The notes: generated by a model not told the origin, from the letters alone. 64,000 nt of DNA from Plantago ovata (GCA_028274465.1 CM051455.1:42921129-42985128); one strand, 5' to 3'; positions 11,141 through 21,852 are shown, numbered from the stretch's first letter. Made by a program: numbers and translations.

Positions 11141-13217
11141 TCCCCCCTCAAGCAAAGCGTGGGATTGACATTGACGCGAAGCTTGGAACGGAAAAACTCA
11201 AATAATGGACGAGGGAGACCTTTCGTAAAGATATCTGCAAGCTGAAGATGCGAGGGAACAAACGCTGTAGTGATCTTGCCGGAAGATACAAGTTCCCGAA
11301 CAAAGTGATAGTCAATATCGATATGCTTGGCTCTCTTATGGGACACCGGATTCTGACTTAAAAATAACGCACTCTTATTATCACACAACAAAGTCGATGA
11401 TGGTGACGTAACATACAATTCACGAAGCAAGTGTTGTAGCCACATCACTTCAGCCGAAGTATTAGCAAGAGCCCTGTACTCAGATTCACAGCTGGACCGT
11501 GAAACAGTAGGCTGCTTTTTGGCACTCCAGGAAACCAAATTATCTCCAAGAAAAATAGAGTACCCATAAGTGGAACGACGAGTATCCAAACATCGTGCCC
11601 AATCAGCATCAGAATAAGCGATAATTGTTGATTTCGAGGGACGAGTAAAAGTGAGACCATGTGTAAGAGTGCCTTTAACATAGCGGAGTATGCGTTTGAC
11701 AGCTTGAAAGTGATCCTTAGTAGGGGCCTGTAGAAACTGACTAACAGTGTTAACCGCAAATGCAATGTCGGGACGAGTAATCGTTAGATACTGCAATGCA
11801 CCAACTAAAGATCAGTAGAGAGTAGGATCAGAAAATGGAGAACCATCTTTACCCAAAAAGGAATTAGCAACAAATGGTGTCCCCATGGGATTTGATTCAA
11901 GTAGCTGGGCACGAACCAAAATGTCATGTGCATATTTAGCCTGACTCAGGAAGATGCCAGTAGGTGTATATGTGACTTCAAGTCCCAGAAAATAGCTTAG
12001 ACGACCAAGATCTTTAATAGCAAATTCACTATTAATACGAGAAATGAATTTGCTGATCAAAGTTGAATCACTGCCGGTTAAAATAATGTCATCAACATAC
12101 ACCAATAAATAAAGAACTGCAGTACCTTGATGAAAAACAAAGAGAGACGTGTCTGCCCAGCTGCAAGTGAAGCCCAAACCAAGGAGAAATGTGCTGAAAC
12201 GTTGGAACCAAGCTCGAGGCGCCTGCTTGAGACCATAGGGAGCTTTCTTTAAGCGACATACATGATGAGGATAATGGGGATCAATATAACCCGGGGGTTG
12301 TTCCATAAAAACTGTTTCTGACAAATCACCGTTAAGAAATGCATTCTTAACATTCAGCTGGTGAAGGGGCCAATTTCTGGTGACAGCAAGTGAGAGAACC
12401 ACACGGACTGTAGACGCCTTAACAACAGGGCTAAAGGTGTGAGTATAATCATACCCCAAAAGTTGAGTAAACCCCTGAGCCACAAGACGAGCCTTAAGCC
12501 TGTCAATGGATCCATCAGAATGATATTTGGTGCGAAATACCCATTTTGAGCCCACAATATTAACACCATTTGGCCGAGGGACAAGTTCCCAAGTCTCGTT
12601 GTGGCGAAGAGCATCAATTTCCTCATTCATGGCAGAGAGCCAAGCAGGGTCTTTGGCAGCAGATTTGAACCCACATGGTTCAGAAGATGCAATAAGTGCT
12701 GTTTGTAATGATGTGAGATGAGAATAAATGGAATCTTTATCTCGCTTGGGTTTGTATGTACCTACGCGGCTGCGAGTAACCATGAGTGGCTCAACTGGAG
12801 CAAGGACATGAGTAGGTGGTGCTTGAATTGTTGAGGCAGGGACTGTGGCTCTTGAAGAGGAGAAGAAATGTCCACAATAGGCTGATCTGATTCAGTACTA
12901 GTAGACAAAGGAGGGGGCTGGTCCATTTGATAACAAAGTGGACATGGCCCTGCGGAGCAACCATTGGTGATGGCAGGTTTCGAACTGCAAGGATTAGTGT
13001 GAGAATGTGGAACTGAAACAGGTCCTGGCTCCAAAAAGTGTGAAAACTCCATATTCTGAGTGGAAGATGGCATCGGGTGAGTGGTAGCATAAGGAAAATA
13101 ATACTCATCAAATTGGGCGTGGCGAGTAACATAGACACGACCCGTCGTAGGATCATAACACCGGAACCCCTTGTGACTCGAGCTGTACCCAAAGAACACA
13201 CACGAGATGCTGCGTGG

Positions 13218-13863
13218 TGTTGGTGATTTTAGTGTCATCAATTCATTTTAGTAGTAATGCGATCTGCTAGAGACTGATGCGATCTCTCGTTGAGCTCGGA
13301 ACAAGTTTGGGTAGTGCGGAGTGCACGCTTGTTGAGCCAACGAGTTATCGACCACGAATACGAAGCGGGGGTCAAGGGGGCTGCGCCCCCTTGCGGGGTC
13401 GAGGGGCAGCGCCCCTCGCGGGGTTGCAAGGGGCAGCGCCCCTGTACGGGGTTGCGAGGGGCAACGCCCCTGCGGGGTTCCAAGGGGCGTAGCCCCTGGC
13501 TGGGGTCTCGCTGACTTTTTTGGAACGTTGCAACTCTTCGTGAACGAACAGGCTTGTTCGTGAACTAACGTGACCTTTCGTTCATAACACTTCGTTCTGA
13601 ACAGATACACCACTTCGTTCACACCTTTTCGCTTCTATTTATTGAAGCGATCAGTCTCCAAAACAAGTACAACGAAAACTCATACATCCTCTCTACTTTC
13701 TGATCGAAATTCATATTGCCTGAATAAGATTGCCTTCTTGGATTATCCCAACAAGGAATTCGTGTAACCCCGGCAACAACTGTAGGGTCGAATTATCTTG
13801 TTTGGAAAGTGACTACACGATCCAAAGAAGTATTCCGAGATTATCACACCCATTTTACCAACA
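13218..13863 (+). repeat. 5' LTR of the nested element (646 bp)
   Basis: Begins TGTTGGTG and ends ACCAACA. It contains a GC-rich tandem hairpin block at 13366-13505 and a TATA-like motif (ctatttattg, about 13634-13643). Its last 203 bp (13661-13863) are identical by eye to 14719-14921. Confidence 0.88.
13366..13505 (+). repeat. GC-rich tandem hairpin repeats in the LTR
   Basis: Four to five units of about 28 bp, each with a self-complementary core such as GGGGCAGCGCCCC followed by CGGGGTTGC. Core variants are GGGGGCTGCGCCCCC, GGGGCAGCGCCCC (twice), GGGGCAACGCCCC and GGGGCGTAGCCCC. The block is far richer in G+C and CpG than the AT-rich window. It sits in the U3-like part of the LTR, upstream of the TATA-like motif. 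Overlapping ORFs on both strands are repeat artefacts. Confidence 0.85.
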
Positions 13864-13896
13864 AACAAACAAGATAATTTCTGATATACGATAATC

Positions 13897-14781
13897 ATGG
13901 CTGGAGCAAGCGGGAGCTCTGTAAGGGAAATGACGAACAACTTCGGGAAACTGGAGAAGTTCCAAGGCGTGGACTTTAGACGCTGGCAGAAGAAGATGCA
14001 CTTCATGCTTACGTCTTTGAAGGTGGGATACGTTCTGTCTACACCAATGCCGGAAGTGGAAGATGATGGACCAGTGGACCAACTCAGGCGCAGGTCCAAA
14101 TGGGAGAACGATGACTATATCTGCAGAGGACACATCCTAAACGGTATGTCTGATTCTTTGTTTGATATTTACCAAACTGTTGAGTCTGCGAAAGAACTAT
14201 GGGATTCTCTTGAAGCCAAATACATGGCAGAAGATGCTTCAAGCAGGAAGTTTCTGGTTAGCGATTTCAACAACTACAAGATGGTTGATTCGCGGTCTGT
14301 CATGGAGCAGTACAATGAGATCCTCCGGATTCTCGGACAATTCACACAACATGGTCTGAGGATGGATGAATCCATCTCTGTCTCAAGTATCATTGATAAG
14401 TTGCCTCCTTCGTGGAAAGAGTTTAAACACACTCTGAAACATGGAAAAGAAGAACTATCTCTGGTGCAACTTGGAAGCCATCTTCGCATAGAAGAATCTC
14501 TGAGGGCTTCGGAAGAAAAGGGCAAAGGAAAGGAAGTTGCTGGACCCTCTGTCAATATGATCGAAGAGGGTAATAAGAACAACAAAGGAAAGAACAACAA
14601 AGGGAAGAAGCGTGCTAGGAATGACAACAAAGGTTCCGGTTCTAACAAGAAACCGAAACTAGAATGTTGGAAATGTGGAAAACCTGGCCACTTCAAAAAG
14701 GATTGTCGATCTGGCAAGAAACAAGTACAACGAAAACTCATACATCCTCTCTACTTTCTGATCGAAATTCATATTGCCTGA
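13897..14781 (+). CDS. Gag protein of the nested element
   Basis: A 294-aa copia-type Gag. It has an N-terminal Retrotran_gag_2/UBN2 region with FQGVDFRRWQKKMHFML and ELWDSLEAKYMAEDAS, a lysine-rich linker (about residues 220-250) and one CCHC zinc knuckle CWKCGKPGHFKKDC (about 252-265) for RNA binding in virus-like particles. The frame then runs directly into the 3' LTR remnant, so about the last 20 residues are LTR-encoded and not native. The ATG at 13897 follows a short leader after the 5' LTR and begins the recognisable family N-terminus. The frame is intact, so Gag could be made if the LTR promoter works; the missing pol functions would have to come from another copy. Confidence 0.85.
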   Translation: MAGASGSSVREMTNNFGKLEKFQGVDFRRWQKKMHFMLTSLKVGYVLSTPMPEVEDDGPVDQLRRRSKWENDDYICRGHILNGMSDSLFDIYQTVESAKELWDSLEAKYMAEDASSRKFLVSDFNNYKMVDSRSVMEQYNEILRILGQFTQHGLRMDESISVSSIIDKLPPSWKEFKHTLKHGKEELSLVQLGSHLRIEESLRASEEKGKGKEVAGPSVNMIEEGNKNNKGKNNKGKKRARNDNKGSGSNKKPKLECWKCGKPGHFKKDCRSGKKQVQRKLIHPLYFLIEIHIA

Positions 14782-14921
14782 ATAAGATTGCCTTCTTGGA
14801 TTATCCCAACAAGGAATTCGTGTAACCCCGGCAACAACTGTAGGGTCGAATTATCTTGTTTGGAAAGTGACTACACGATCCAAAGAAGTATTCCGAGATT
14901 ATCACACCCATTTTACCAACA
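14719..14921 (+). repeat. Truncated 3' LTR of the nested element (203 bp)
   Basis: Matches 13661-13863 of the 5' LTR without a visible difference. It lacks the first 443 bp of the LTR, including the GC-rich block and TATA-like motif. The junction with gag lies in the shared word AAACAAGTAC, so microhomology could have guided the joining. Confidence 0.88.
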
Positions 14922-17025
14922 CGTGGTGAGAATTTATTTCAGCATAGTCACGCAAACAAGGGAATACTCGACATCCGAATGTATGAAAGTTGGAGTAATC
15001 CGGCGAAGCACCAAATAAAATTTCAAAAGGAGATGTTCCCTGCAGAACTGGAGAAGGCAATCTATTGATAATGTATACGGAAGTACTAAATGCCTCAACC
15101 CAAAACTTGGAAGGGACTTCAGCATGAAACAACATAGCTAGACCGGTTTCAGTGATGTGTCGATGTTTTCGCTCAACACGGCCATTCTGAGATGGAGTAT
15201 AAGGGCAAGACATGTTGTGTTGATTCCAGAAGAACGAAAACATTCTTGTAAACGATGACTTGTGAATTCAGTCCCTCCATCACTCATGAAAACCTTAATT
15301 TTTCTAGAAAACTGGTTCTCAACAAGATGCTGAAAATTTATAAAAGTGTCATAAAAATCTGATTTGTGACGTAGAGGATAAAACCATGAGAAACGAGAAT
15401 GATCATCAACAAATAAAGCATAATAGCGAAAACCAGACGGAGATGTAGTAGGGGCAGGCCCCCATAAATCACAGTGAACAAGATCAAGAACATGCGCAGA
15501 GCGCTTTTCATTAAGAGTAAAAGGCAAGCGTTTGCTCTTTGCCAACTGACAAGAGGAACACAATACAGGACTTGGTAAAACAGAAGAAACATCTAACAAC
15601 CCTTTTTTATTCAATTTTGAAATTACTTCAAAATTAACATGACCAAGACGAGAATGCCATAAATCAAAAGATCCATGTAACTTCTTGGACCGGAGAGCAG
15701 AAACTAAGGCAGCATGACCTTTCTCCAAGACATAAAGACCTTTCTCACGATGCCCTTGAGCGAGTGTGATTCCTGTTGTTCGATTCTGAATGCGAAAAGA
15801 ATTATCAGTAAAAACAACATCAACAGGGTAATCATTTGTCAGTTTGTTGATAGAAAGCAAATTTTTTGTGAGATGCGGAACCACTAACACATCTAATAGA
15901 GAAAGATTATCATTAAGAGAGCATGAACCAGTATGAGAGATGGATAGAGAATCACCATTACCAATTATAACTTGATTGGAGCCTGGATAAGGAGTAGCGG
16001 CATCAAGAGTGGAGGATGAGGGGGTCATGTGCGCGGAGGCTCCTGTATCAACATACCAATCAGACTGATCACCTGGTTTAAAAGAACAGGCAGCAAAAGC
16101 TTCTGCTAAATTAGCAGATTCAGCAGGGGAAGTTTGAACAAAGCGTTCAGGGCATCGATCTGCATAGTGACCATTAGTTCGGCATATCTGACAATGAGGT
16201 GGGCGACGTATAGTACCACTACGCCCACTACTTCCAGAATTGCGATTGCCACCGCCGCCTCGAAAAACACCACGGCCACGAACAAAGCTATTATTATTAC
16301 GCATTTGCTGATCACGACGTGGAGTAGTGAAAGTGGGAGAGCGCGAAGCTTGAGCAACAAACGCAACACTAGATTGATGAGAGGCAAGCGATGAAATAAA
16401 TATTTCATAGCTTTCAGCTTGTGGCTGCAGATCTTTGAGCGGAGGCAAGGAAGCATGAGTCATGTATGATCCTGAGAAGGATGAGGAATCAGGCCCCAAT
16501 CCACGAAGAAACCAGTGAGCCTTGTCTGTTTCATCAACAGATCAACCAATTGCTGCCAATTGATCACACAAAGCCTTGAAGCCATGGCTGAATGCATTCT
16601 GTAAGGCAACCCAAACCTCACGAGATGAGTGACAGCCAATTGTTTGAGCCAGAGCCTCCTCTGTAAGTGTGGACAGAAGAAGGGACTTGACGAGTTGATC
16701 TCTTTCGAGCCAATCCAGATACTTGGGATTCAGAGTTTTCAGATTATTTGATTCTTCGATCATAGTTTCAGGGGCCACAATGGTGCCGTCAACATAACCA
16801 ACAAAACGCTGAGAAGTGAGGAGAGAAAGCACACTAGAATGCCACATTAGATAATTGGTAGAGGAAAGTCTGAGATTGCTCAAGAGATGAACCATAGTGG
16901 AGATGGAGAGGGAAGTTTCAGTGGTGGGAGGGGGAGAAGAATTATCACCGGCCATGGAGAAAAGGGTGACGGCACTGGAAGAAAAAGGAAGATAGGGTTT
17001 TGGTATTTTTACTGGCTGGATACCA

Positions 17026-17213
17026 TGTAAAGGTTTATGTTATTCACCTTGATCTTGGTATTGTTGTATTGTTTCAATATATAGTACAAAATACATGATT
17101 TACAAGGGAAAGAATCAATCTACACTAAAGTGAATTGGGCAGACAATTGCCGTGAAAGTAGTCTGAATAAATATAAATAGTATCAATTATCCTTAATATC
17201 AGCTTGCCTAACA
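17026..17213 (-). repeat. 5' LTR of copia 1 (188 bp)
   Basis: TGTAAAGG...CCTAACA on the + strand, one base longer than its partner. The primer-binding-site-like sequence (ggctggatacca on +) abuts it at 17014-17025. Confidence 0.93.
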
Positions 17214-18223
17214 CCGAGGAAGGTTCAACACAGTTTATAGAGGAATTCTTAATGAGGTGCAACTACCAGTTGCCGTGAAGGTGCTGAATCTCACTACTAA
17301 AGGTGGTTCTAAAAGTTTCATGTCTGAATGCAAAGCATTGAGGAGCATAAGACACCGAAACGTTGTCAAAGTGGTGAGTATGTGTTCCAGCATCGATTTT
17401 CAAGGTAATGATTTTAAGGCATTGGTGTTTGAATACATGGAGAATGGGAATCTGGATGGATGGCTTCACTTGAGATCTGATGGAAGTGCTCATGATGGAA
17501 GAATGCATCTTAGCATGCAACAGAAGATAAGTATTGCTATCGACATTGCATATGCCCTTGAGTACCTGCATTACGGTACAGAATCAACCGTGATTCATGG
17601 AGACCTGAAGCCCAACAACATCCTATTGGACGCAGAAATGACTGCTCATGTTGGTGATTTTGGATTGGCAAAAGTTCTTTCCAATGCGCTCTCAACACAT
17701 GAAAGTAGTTCGATTGGAATTAAGGGTACCATAGGCTACATACCACCGGGTATGGTTTCCTATAACTTCTTTTAACTTCTTTCTTTCTTTGTTAAATAAT
17801 CATAATATATTTCATACTTCATCTACTACTACTTTATAGTTATGTTTCAAGATAAAATTTCTAACTCGAACTTGTGCTCCAGAGTATGGCATGAGTGGCT
17901 TGGTTTCAAGAGCCGGGGATGTGTATAGTTATGGGATCCTCTTGCTAGAGATGTTCACCGGCAAAAGACCAACAGACCATGAATTTAATGATACTTCAAG
18001 CCTTCGCGATCTTGTCAGAACTGCATTGCTTAACCAAGTGATGGATGTCGTAGACCCTGTCATTCTACATGAGCACAATCATAGAATTGACACCGAGGTT
18101 GAGCGATGTTTAATATCGGTACTGGAGACTGGATTGGCATGTACAGAGCAACTTCCTAGAGATCGAATGTTAATGGCTCAAGTTGCTAGGGCATTAAATA
18201 AAGTTCTCCACAAGGCTGGCTGA
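17214..18223 (+). pseudogene. LRR receptor kinase A, 3' part (kinase domain)
   Basis: Continuation of copy A after the copia element. It resumes in the ATP loop (GRGRFNTVYRG; the second glycine seen in B and C as RFG is replaced by N). Next come the AVKVLNL lysine, HGDLKP at the catalytic loop (non-RD, as HRD would read HGD here), DFGLAK and GIKGTIGYIPP. Exon 1 ends at 17749; the intron is 17750-17882 (GT...AG, 133 bp). Exon 2 is 17883-18223 and encodes the C-lobe from EYGMSGLV to a TGA. The intron is nearly identical to that of copy B, pointing to recent A/B duplication. The reading frame is open in this part, but it has no start of its own. Confidence 0.88.
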
Positions 18224-19021
18224 ATGTCAATTGCTCAAGTTGTAACTAATTAATTTATTTCTTTAATGCATGAAAATGTCTCATTGAAATATCTTGTCTA
18301 TGTTTGCATTCTTATGAAACAAAGTAACATATGTCTTCATTAATCACCTGAAGCTAAACTTAATCATCTGAGTTTCTCATGCACTTTATCATATAAAATG
18401 AGGTGACACGGATGTCTGAGGTTTATAAGGTCCCCCAGCTTGTAGTTTGTGAGCTTAAGGTGACGGCCGGTGGAGTTATTTATTCACCTGGATCACTTAA
18501 AGAACAAAGTTTAGGGTGAAAACGATGGAGGAATTGCTATGTTTGCCGAGAAATTCGAGTGGCGTTGGCTGAAGATGCATATGATCAGATGCCTATCTCA
18601 ATTTTAATTTGGCGAACGAACACATGATTTAGACTTTAGAGTACGTAATGTTGGTAATGCGCACTAATTAATGCTTGTTTTCATGATAAAAAGTGTATTT
18701 TATAATTTATTTTTTAAAATGAAGAAACTCACATAAAATTGTATGATACATCTGTACTCCCAATTGATGTTCAAAATTCCAATTTACTCATGAAACTATT
18801 CCAATTTAATCATGATTTCATGATGCTCCATATGTAATTGCAATATAAAGACAATTAGTCAAAGTTCAATAAAATAAATCATAAAAATTTACAAGAATGG
18901 CACGCAGTACCACACGCGTAAATGACACGTAGTGTGTTGCAAGAATTATAGTATTTATATAATTTATTAAGTAACTTAATAACTAATTTCAGTTGCAGAT
19001 TAACTATGTAACTTAAATAAT
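18224..19021. other. Intergenic spacer downstream of receptor kinase A
   Basis: AT-rich sequence without a recognisable gene or element. It presumably includes the former 3' UTR of copy A. Confidence 0.5.
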
Positions 19022-19439
19022 GTAAAGTGATACCGTCGTACCTGATCGTAAGGAAAAAAGAAAATTAACTAAATAAATTCACCATTCCACTACTACACTA
19101 CAATAAAGAAAAAAAAAGGAAAAGAAACTTTTCATTGCTAATACTTGAAAAAAATATAAAAAATTATAGGCCCGGCCTCGCACATGACGAGCCTGGGCTT
19201 GGGCCCAAGTCCTGGCTAGTCCATAGGCCTTGGGTTGGACCTGGGCTTGAGGCAAATGTCAAGGGCCTAGGTCGGGCCTAAATAAGCCCGGTCCAACCCA
19301 TTGCCATCCTTAATGCCAAGGCAGAAATTTCTTTGCAATGGGCTAAAATCTCATAAAGAAAAGGGAAGTATATTATGTCTTGAACGCGATCATTTAAGGG
19401 ATAATTTCCCAGAAAGAAAATTATGAATATTTCTTACAC
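19022..19439 (-). repeat. Duplicated segment downstream of the DEFL gene
   Basis: Diverged counterpart of 3543-3978, containing the same GGCCTGGGCTTGGGCCC-rich stretch. It lies directly 3' of the DEFL stop codon and may contain its 3' UTR. Confidence 0.6.
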
Positions 19440-19801
19440 TCAATCATGTACACAATTACAAATATTAGGAACAACTTTTAAATCACAATAGGAACGACTG
19501 TAGTACGGTCCACCACACAACTTTTGGCACATAAATACGCATGACATGGTAGCACACACAGGCATCTCAAACGACCTACAGATGGATCCCGAAGGTTGGG
19601 GTTTCCTCCAATCTAACATAGAATAAGAAAGAGAGAAAAGATGGTGTTAAATTCGATTGGTTTGCAAACATTCCACCATACATCAAAGATATATACAAAT
19701 AATTTCATTGTTGATATAAGAAACTCTAACATACACTGAGAACTGGTAAGCAAGATCAGGCTGAGGCAGAAAATCATACTGGTAAGCTTCATTGATCCCA
19801 T
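19440..19801 (-). CDS. Defensin-like cysteine-rich secreted peptide (two exons)
   Basis: Inferred by splicing. Exon 1 is 19801-19735 and encodes a 22-residue hydrophobic signal peptide beginning MGSMKLTSMIF. The intron is 19734-19613 (122 bp, GTATGT...TTAG). Exon 2 is 19612-19440 and encodes a 57-residue peptide ending in TGA; the total is 79 aa. The mature part has eight cysteines spaced C-x7-C-x4-C-x3-C-x3-C-x9-C-x8-C-x-C, with the C-x3-C and C-x-C pairs typical of the CS-alpha-beta fold. A signal-peptide exon, one small intron and a cysteine-rich exon is the standard DEFL gene layout. A TATA box lies 46-52 bp upstream. DEFL peptides are secreted and act in defence or cell signalling; the target here is unknown. 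A damaged copy lies at 3543-4235. Confidence 0.75.
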
Positions 19802-19846
19802 GTATTTTTGTTCTTAATGTTTAGATGATGAGAGCCGAGTGTGTGT

Positions 19847-19853
19847 TATATAG
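19847..19853 (-). promoter_or_regulatory. TATA box of the DEFL gene
   Basis: TATATAA on the minus strand, 46-52 bp before the ATG at 19801. The spacing is plausible for a short 5' UTR. Confidence 0.55.
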
Positions 19854-21189
19854 AAGTATTTTGACTTAATTAGTCAAAAGTTTATTATTCAAGAAGTTAA
19901 GGTCATATTATCATATACACATTAAATGTTTTTGTCTTATGATTACGATTACATGATTGCAAAAACTTATTATTTATCCTGAACCATATCTATATAAATG
20001 ACTAAATATATATTAAATGGTTTTGTCTTATGATTATATTAAAAACAATTATGATATACTTCGAATTCGAATTGAAACGTACCAAATCGAATTGACGGTT
20101 ATGATTTTTTAATCGAAACCACCGGTTCAAAATTTTGAACCTAAACTGTCGGTTACGGTTTTGATTATGGTTCATAATCTTCATAAACCGACAAACCAAA
20201 ACCGCCGATTCATGAACAGAATGAACAGTAAATTTATTATGCAACAACGATTTTTTTTCAATATAACTCATAAAATGCAATATACAAAAAGAAACTAAAA
20301 TAAAAATAAATATTAATTGGGACATTGGGGGAGTCCAAGCTATTTGAGTCTCCCGCCTTGAGCAATTATTTTTCTAGTAGCTCTTGAACATGCACCAAGA
20401 GTTTTTTTTTTTCATTTTTTAGTATTATTTTTAAAATTCTATTTTTAAATAATTTAAACAATACGGTTCATGGTTTTGAACTGTCGATTTGAGAAACCGC
20501 AACCGATATAGATCGTTATGATTTCGGTTACGGTTTTAGATTTTCATTAAACTGAACAGAACAGGTGTTTGATCATCAATCAATACGTAAGAGTAAGAGG
20601 CTAATACTGTATATTTGAGGTCATATATAAATTTAAGTAACCCTCTAAATCTCGAATCGATCAAAACATCGATGGCGGAAACGGAGTCTACACCACTACC
20701 CACAATGCCCATCTTCGCCTTGTGTAGTGTGCCCACCATCGAGGGCTATGATCCATCGCCCGCCTCACTCTCCAGCGGGGGCTATCTGATACAAAACGCG
20801 GAAGCACAAAGATAAACACAATTCTAACCCGTAGAATTGAAGATAAAAACGATATAATCCACTATCGAACAGAGCTAAAGCTCAACAAACAGGGTAGAAC
20901 CCTAGATAAAGAGACATAATGTCAAATATTCAAATCATCAAAAGCTTACCTAACAAATGACAAAAACTAGACTAACAAAACCCTAATGGACTAACAAGAT
21001 AACAAACTCGAACTAAGACAAAATAAGCCCATAACTCTTGATCAGCCTCGTAATCCATATTGTATCACTATCTCTCCATCCGCATCGTTTACGCTCTCCA
21101 ATCACCAAATCGGCAGGATGTCTCATGGATCATCTAGCTCGAGGTCGACAAATATGGAAATATGCATCTCACCGTATCGCTGCCTTAAA
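19854..21189. other. Intergenic, degenerate repeats
   Basis: Around 20060-20210 and 20460-20560 there are scattered CGGTTTCGGTT / AACCGNNAACC words on both strands, as in old hAT- or MITE-like debris. The short ORFs at 20002-20325 and 20536-20815 have no recognisable domain. No gene is supported. Confidence 0.45.
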
Positions 21190-21852
21190 CTTTCAGGCCT
21201 GAAAGTTTCTTCCTCCAATTCACGAATTCTAGGGTTAAGGAATTGGGGAAAGAGTATGCTATTCGGTATAGTCTTCCGCCTCATTTGCACAATCTGGCAG
21301 GTAGTCCATACATGAAGAAATCCGCGGTTTTGAAGGGTAATAAGTTCACGGTTTTGGCAGTCAATGCATATGTGGTAACTTGGCGATTCATAAGTCTGGT
21401 TATGATGAATGGAAGGTAATCCAACATAAGTGTTGTTCTTAGTTGATATGTACTTACGTTCTATCTACGTGCCGGGTTCCTGTCTACGTATGAAGACGAG
21501 TTTGATTGCTTCAGGATGACCAAGAAATTTAAGGTGTTTATGTCTAGCAAATGGATACCTGTGTTTGATTTAGGAGACAAAATGTTGTTTGTGGGAGATA
21601 GTCGTAATAGTTGTTAGTTTGCAGCGTCTGCTAAGGATCTTTCATAAGAAGGGCAATTGTATAGTAGTTTTTACTGATCGGCCTTGTAGTTCGGATGTTG
21701 GAGTGTGGAACAATCGTTATGTTGGGATTTTTTATTTGCAGGATGACAGTATTAGGCCAATTACTAGTAAGGCTGGGCATTCCATGATGTTTTGGCCACC
21801 ACCCGATTGGGTTCACTCATCTGCATCTATTGAAGGAGCTAGGAAGCAGTAG
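21190..21852 (+). pseudogene. DUF295 F-box-type gene fragment
   Basis: The broken reading carries landmarks of the plant DUF295 (F-box-associated) family. These are FTVLAVNAYVV, then KSGYDEWKVI, a KVFMSSKWIPVFDLGDKMLF strand, GDSRNS, a NCIVVFTDRP segment, VGIFYLQDDSIRPI and a closing PPPDWV. In-frame TAG and TAA codons near 21615-21645 and several frame changes show it is dead. The last open piece is 21589-21852. No F-box was found 5' of it. DUF295 genes often form large, rapidly decaying families. Confidence 0.6.

Larger units (their letters stand above)
13218..14921 (+). mobile_element. Gag-only LTR retrotransposon nested in copia 1
   Basis: 1704 bp, flanked by the 5-bp duplication CGTGG (13213-13217 and 14922-14926), with termini TGTTGGTG...ACCAACA. 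Order: 5' LTR 13218-13863, leader, gag ORF 13897-14781, and a truncated 3' LTR 14719-14921. Protease, integrase, reverse transcriptase and RNase H are absent. It resembles the non-autonomous terminal-repeat-with-gag (TR-GAG) class, but its short 3' LTR suggests a deletion or template-switch derivative of a full copia element. No standard TGG-starting primer-binding site follows the 5' LTR. It lies on the strand opposite to its host copia 1. Confidence 0.9.
11110..16955 (-). pseudogene. Copia 1 gag-pol, decayed
   Basis: A copia polyprotein read on the minus strand from the ATG at 16955. Parts in order: gag (UBN2-type, 16955-16400); zinc knuckle CQICRTNGHYADRC; protease with DTGAS (about 16055); gag-pre-integrase LWHSRLGHVN; integrase core with DLWGP, DDHS, SDGGTEF and NGRVERKHRH; reverse transcriptase with YVDDIIL (about 12090); and RNase H with YSDADWA, ending near 11110. 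Damage: in-frame TGA stops at 16544-16542 and 11814-11812, frameshifts near 15222 and near 12840, and the nested insertion at 13218-14921 between the integrase and its C-terminal part. Both stops fit CGA-to-TGA changes, as expected from deamination of methylated CpG. It is not translatable as one protein. Confidence 0.92.
10954..17213 (-). mobile_element. Ty1/copia retrotransposon 1, inserted in receptor kinase A
   Basis: The element is bounded by the 5-bp target duplication CCGAG (10949-10953 and 17214-17218). Its LTRs run TGTAAAGG...CCTAACA on the + strand; coding is on the minus strand. The full length is 6260 bp, or about 4.55 kb without the nested insertion, typical of short-LTR copia elements such as the Ale/Retrofit lineage (lineage is inference). 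Next to the right LTR the minus strand reads TGGTATCCAGCCAG, resembling the initiator tRNA-Met primer-binding site. Next to the left LTR it reads GAGGGGGGA, a polypurine tract. The LTRs are almost identical although the coding region is broken. Confidence 0.95.

Noticed and set aside
13238-13622. Overlapping Gly/Pro/Arg-rich ORFs on both strands
   Set aside because: Produced by the GC-rich hairpin repeats of the LTR, in three frames at once.
20002-20325. Minus-strand 107-aa ORF
   Set aside because: Encoded by repeated CGGTTT/AAACCG words; no domain.
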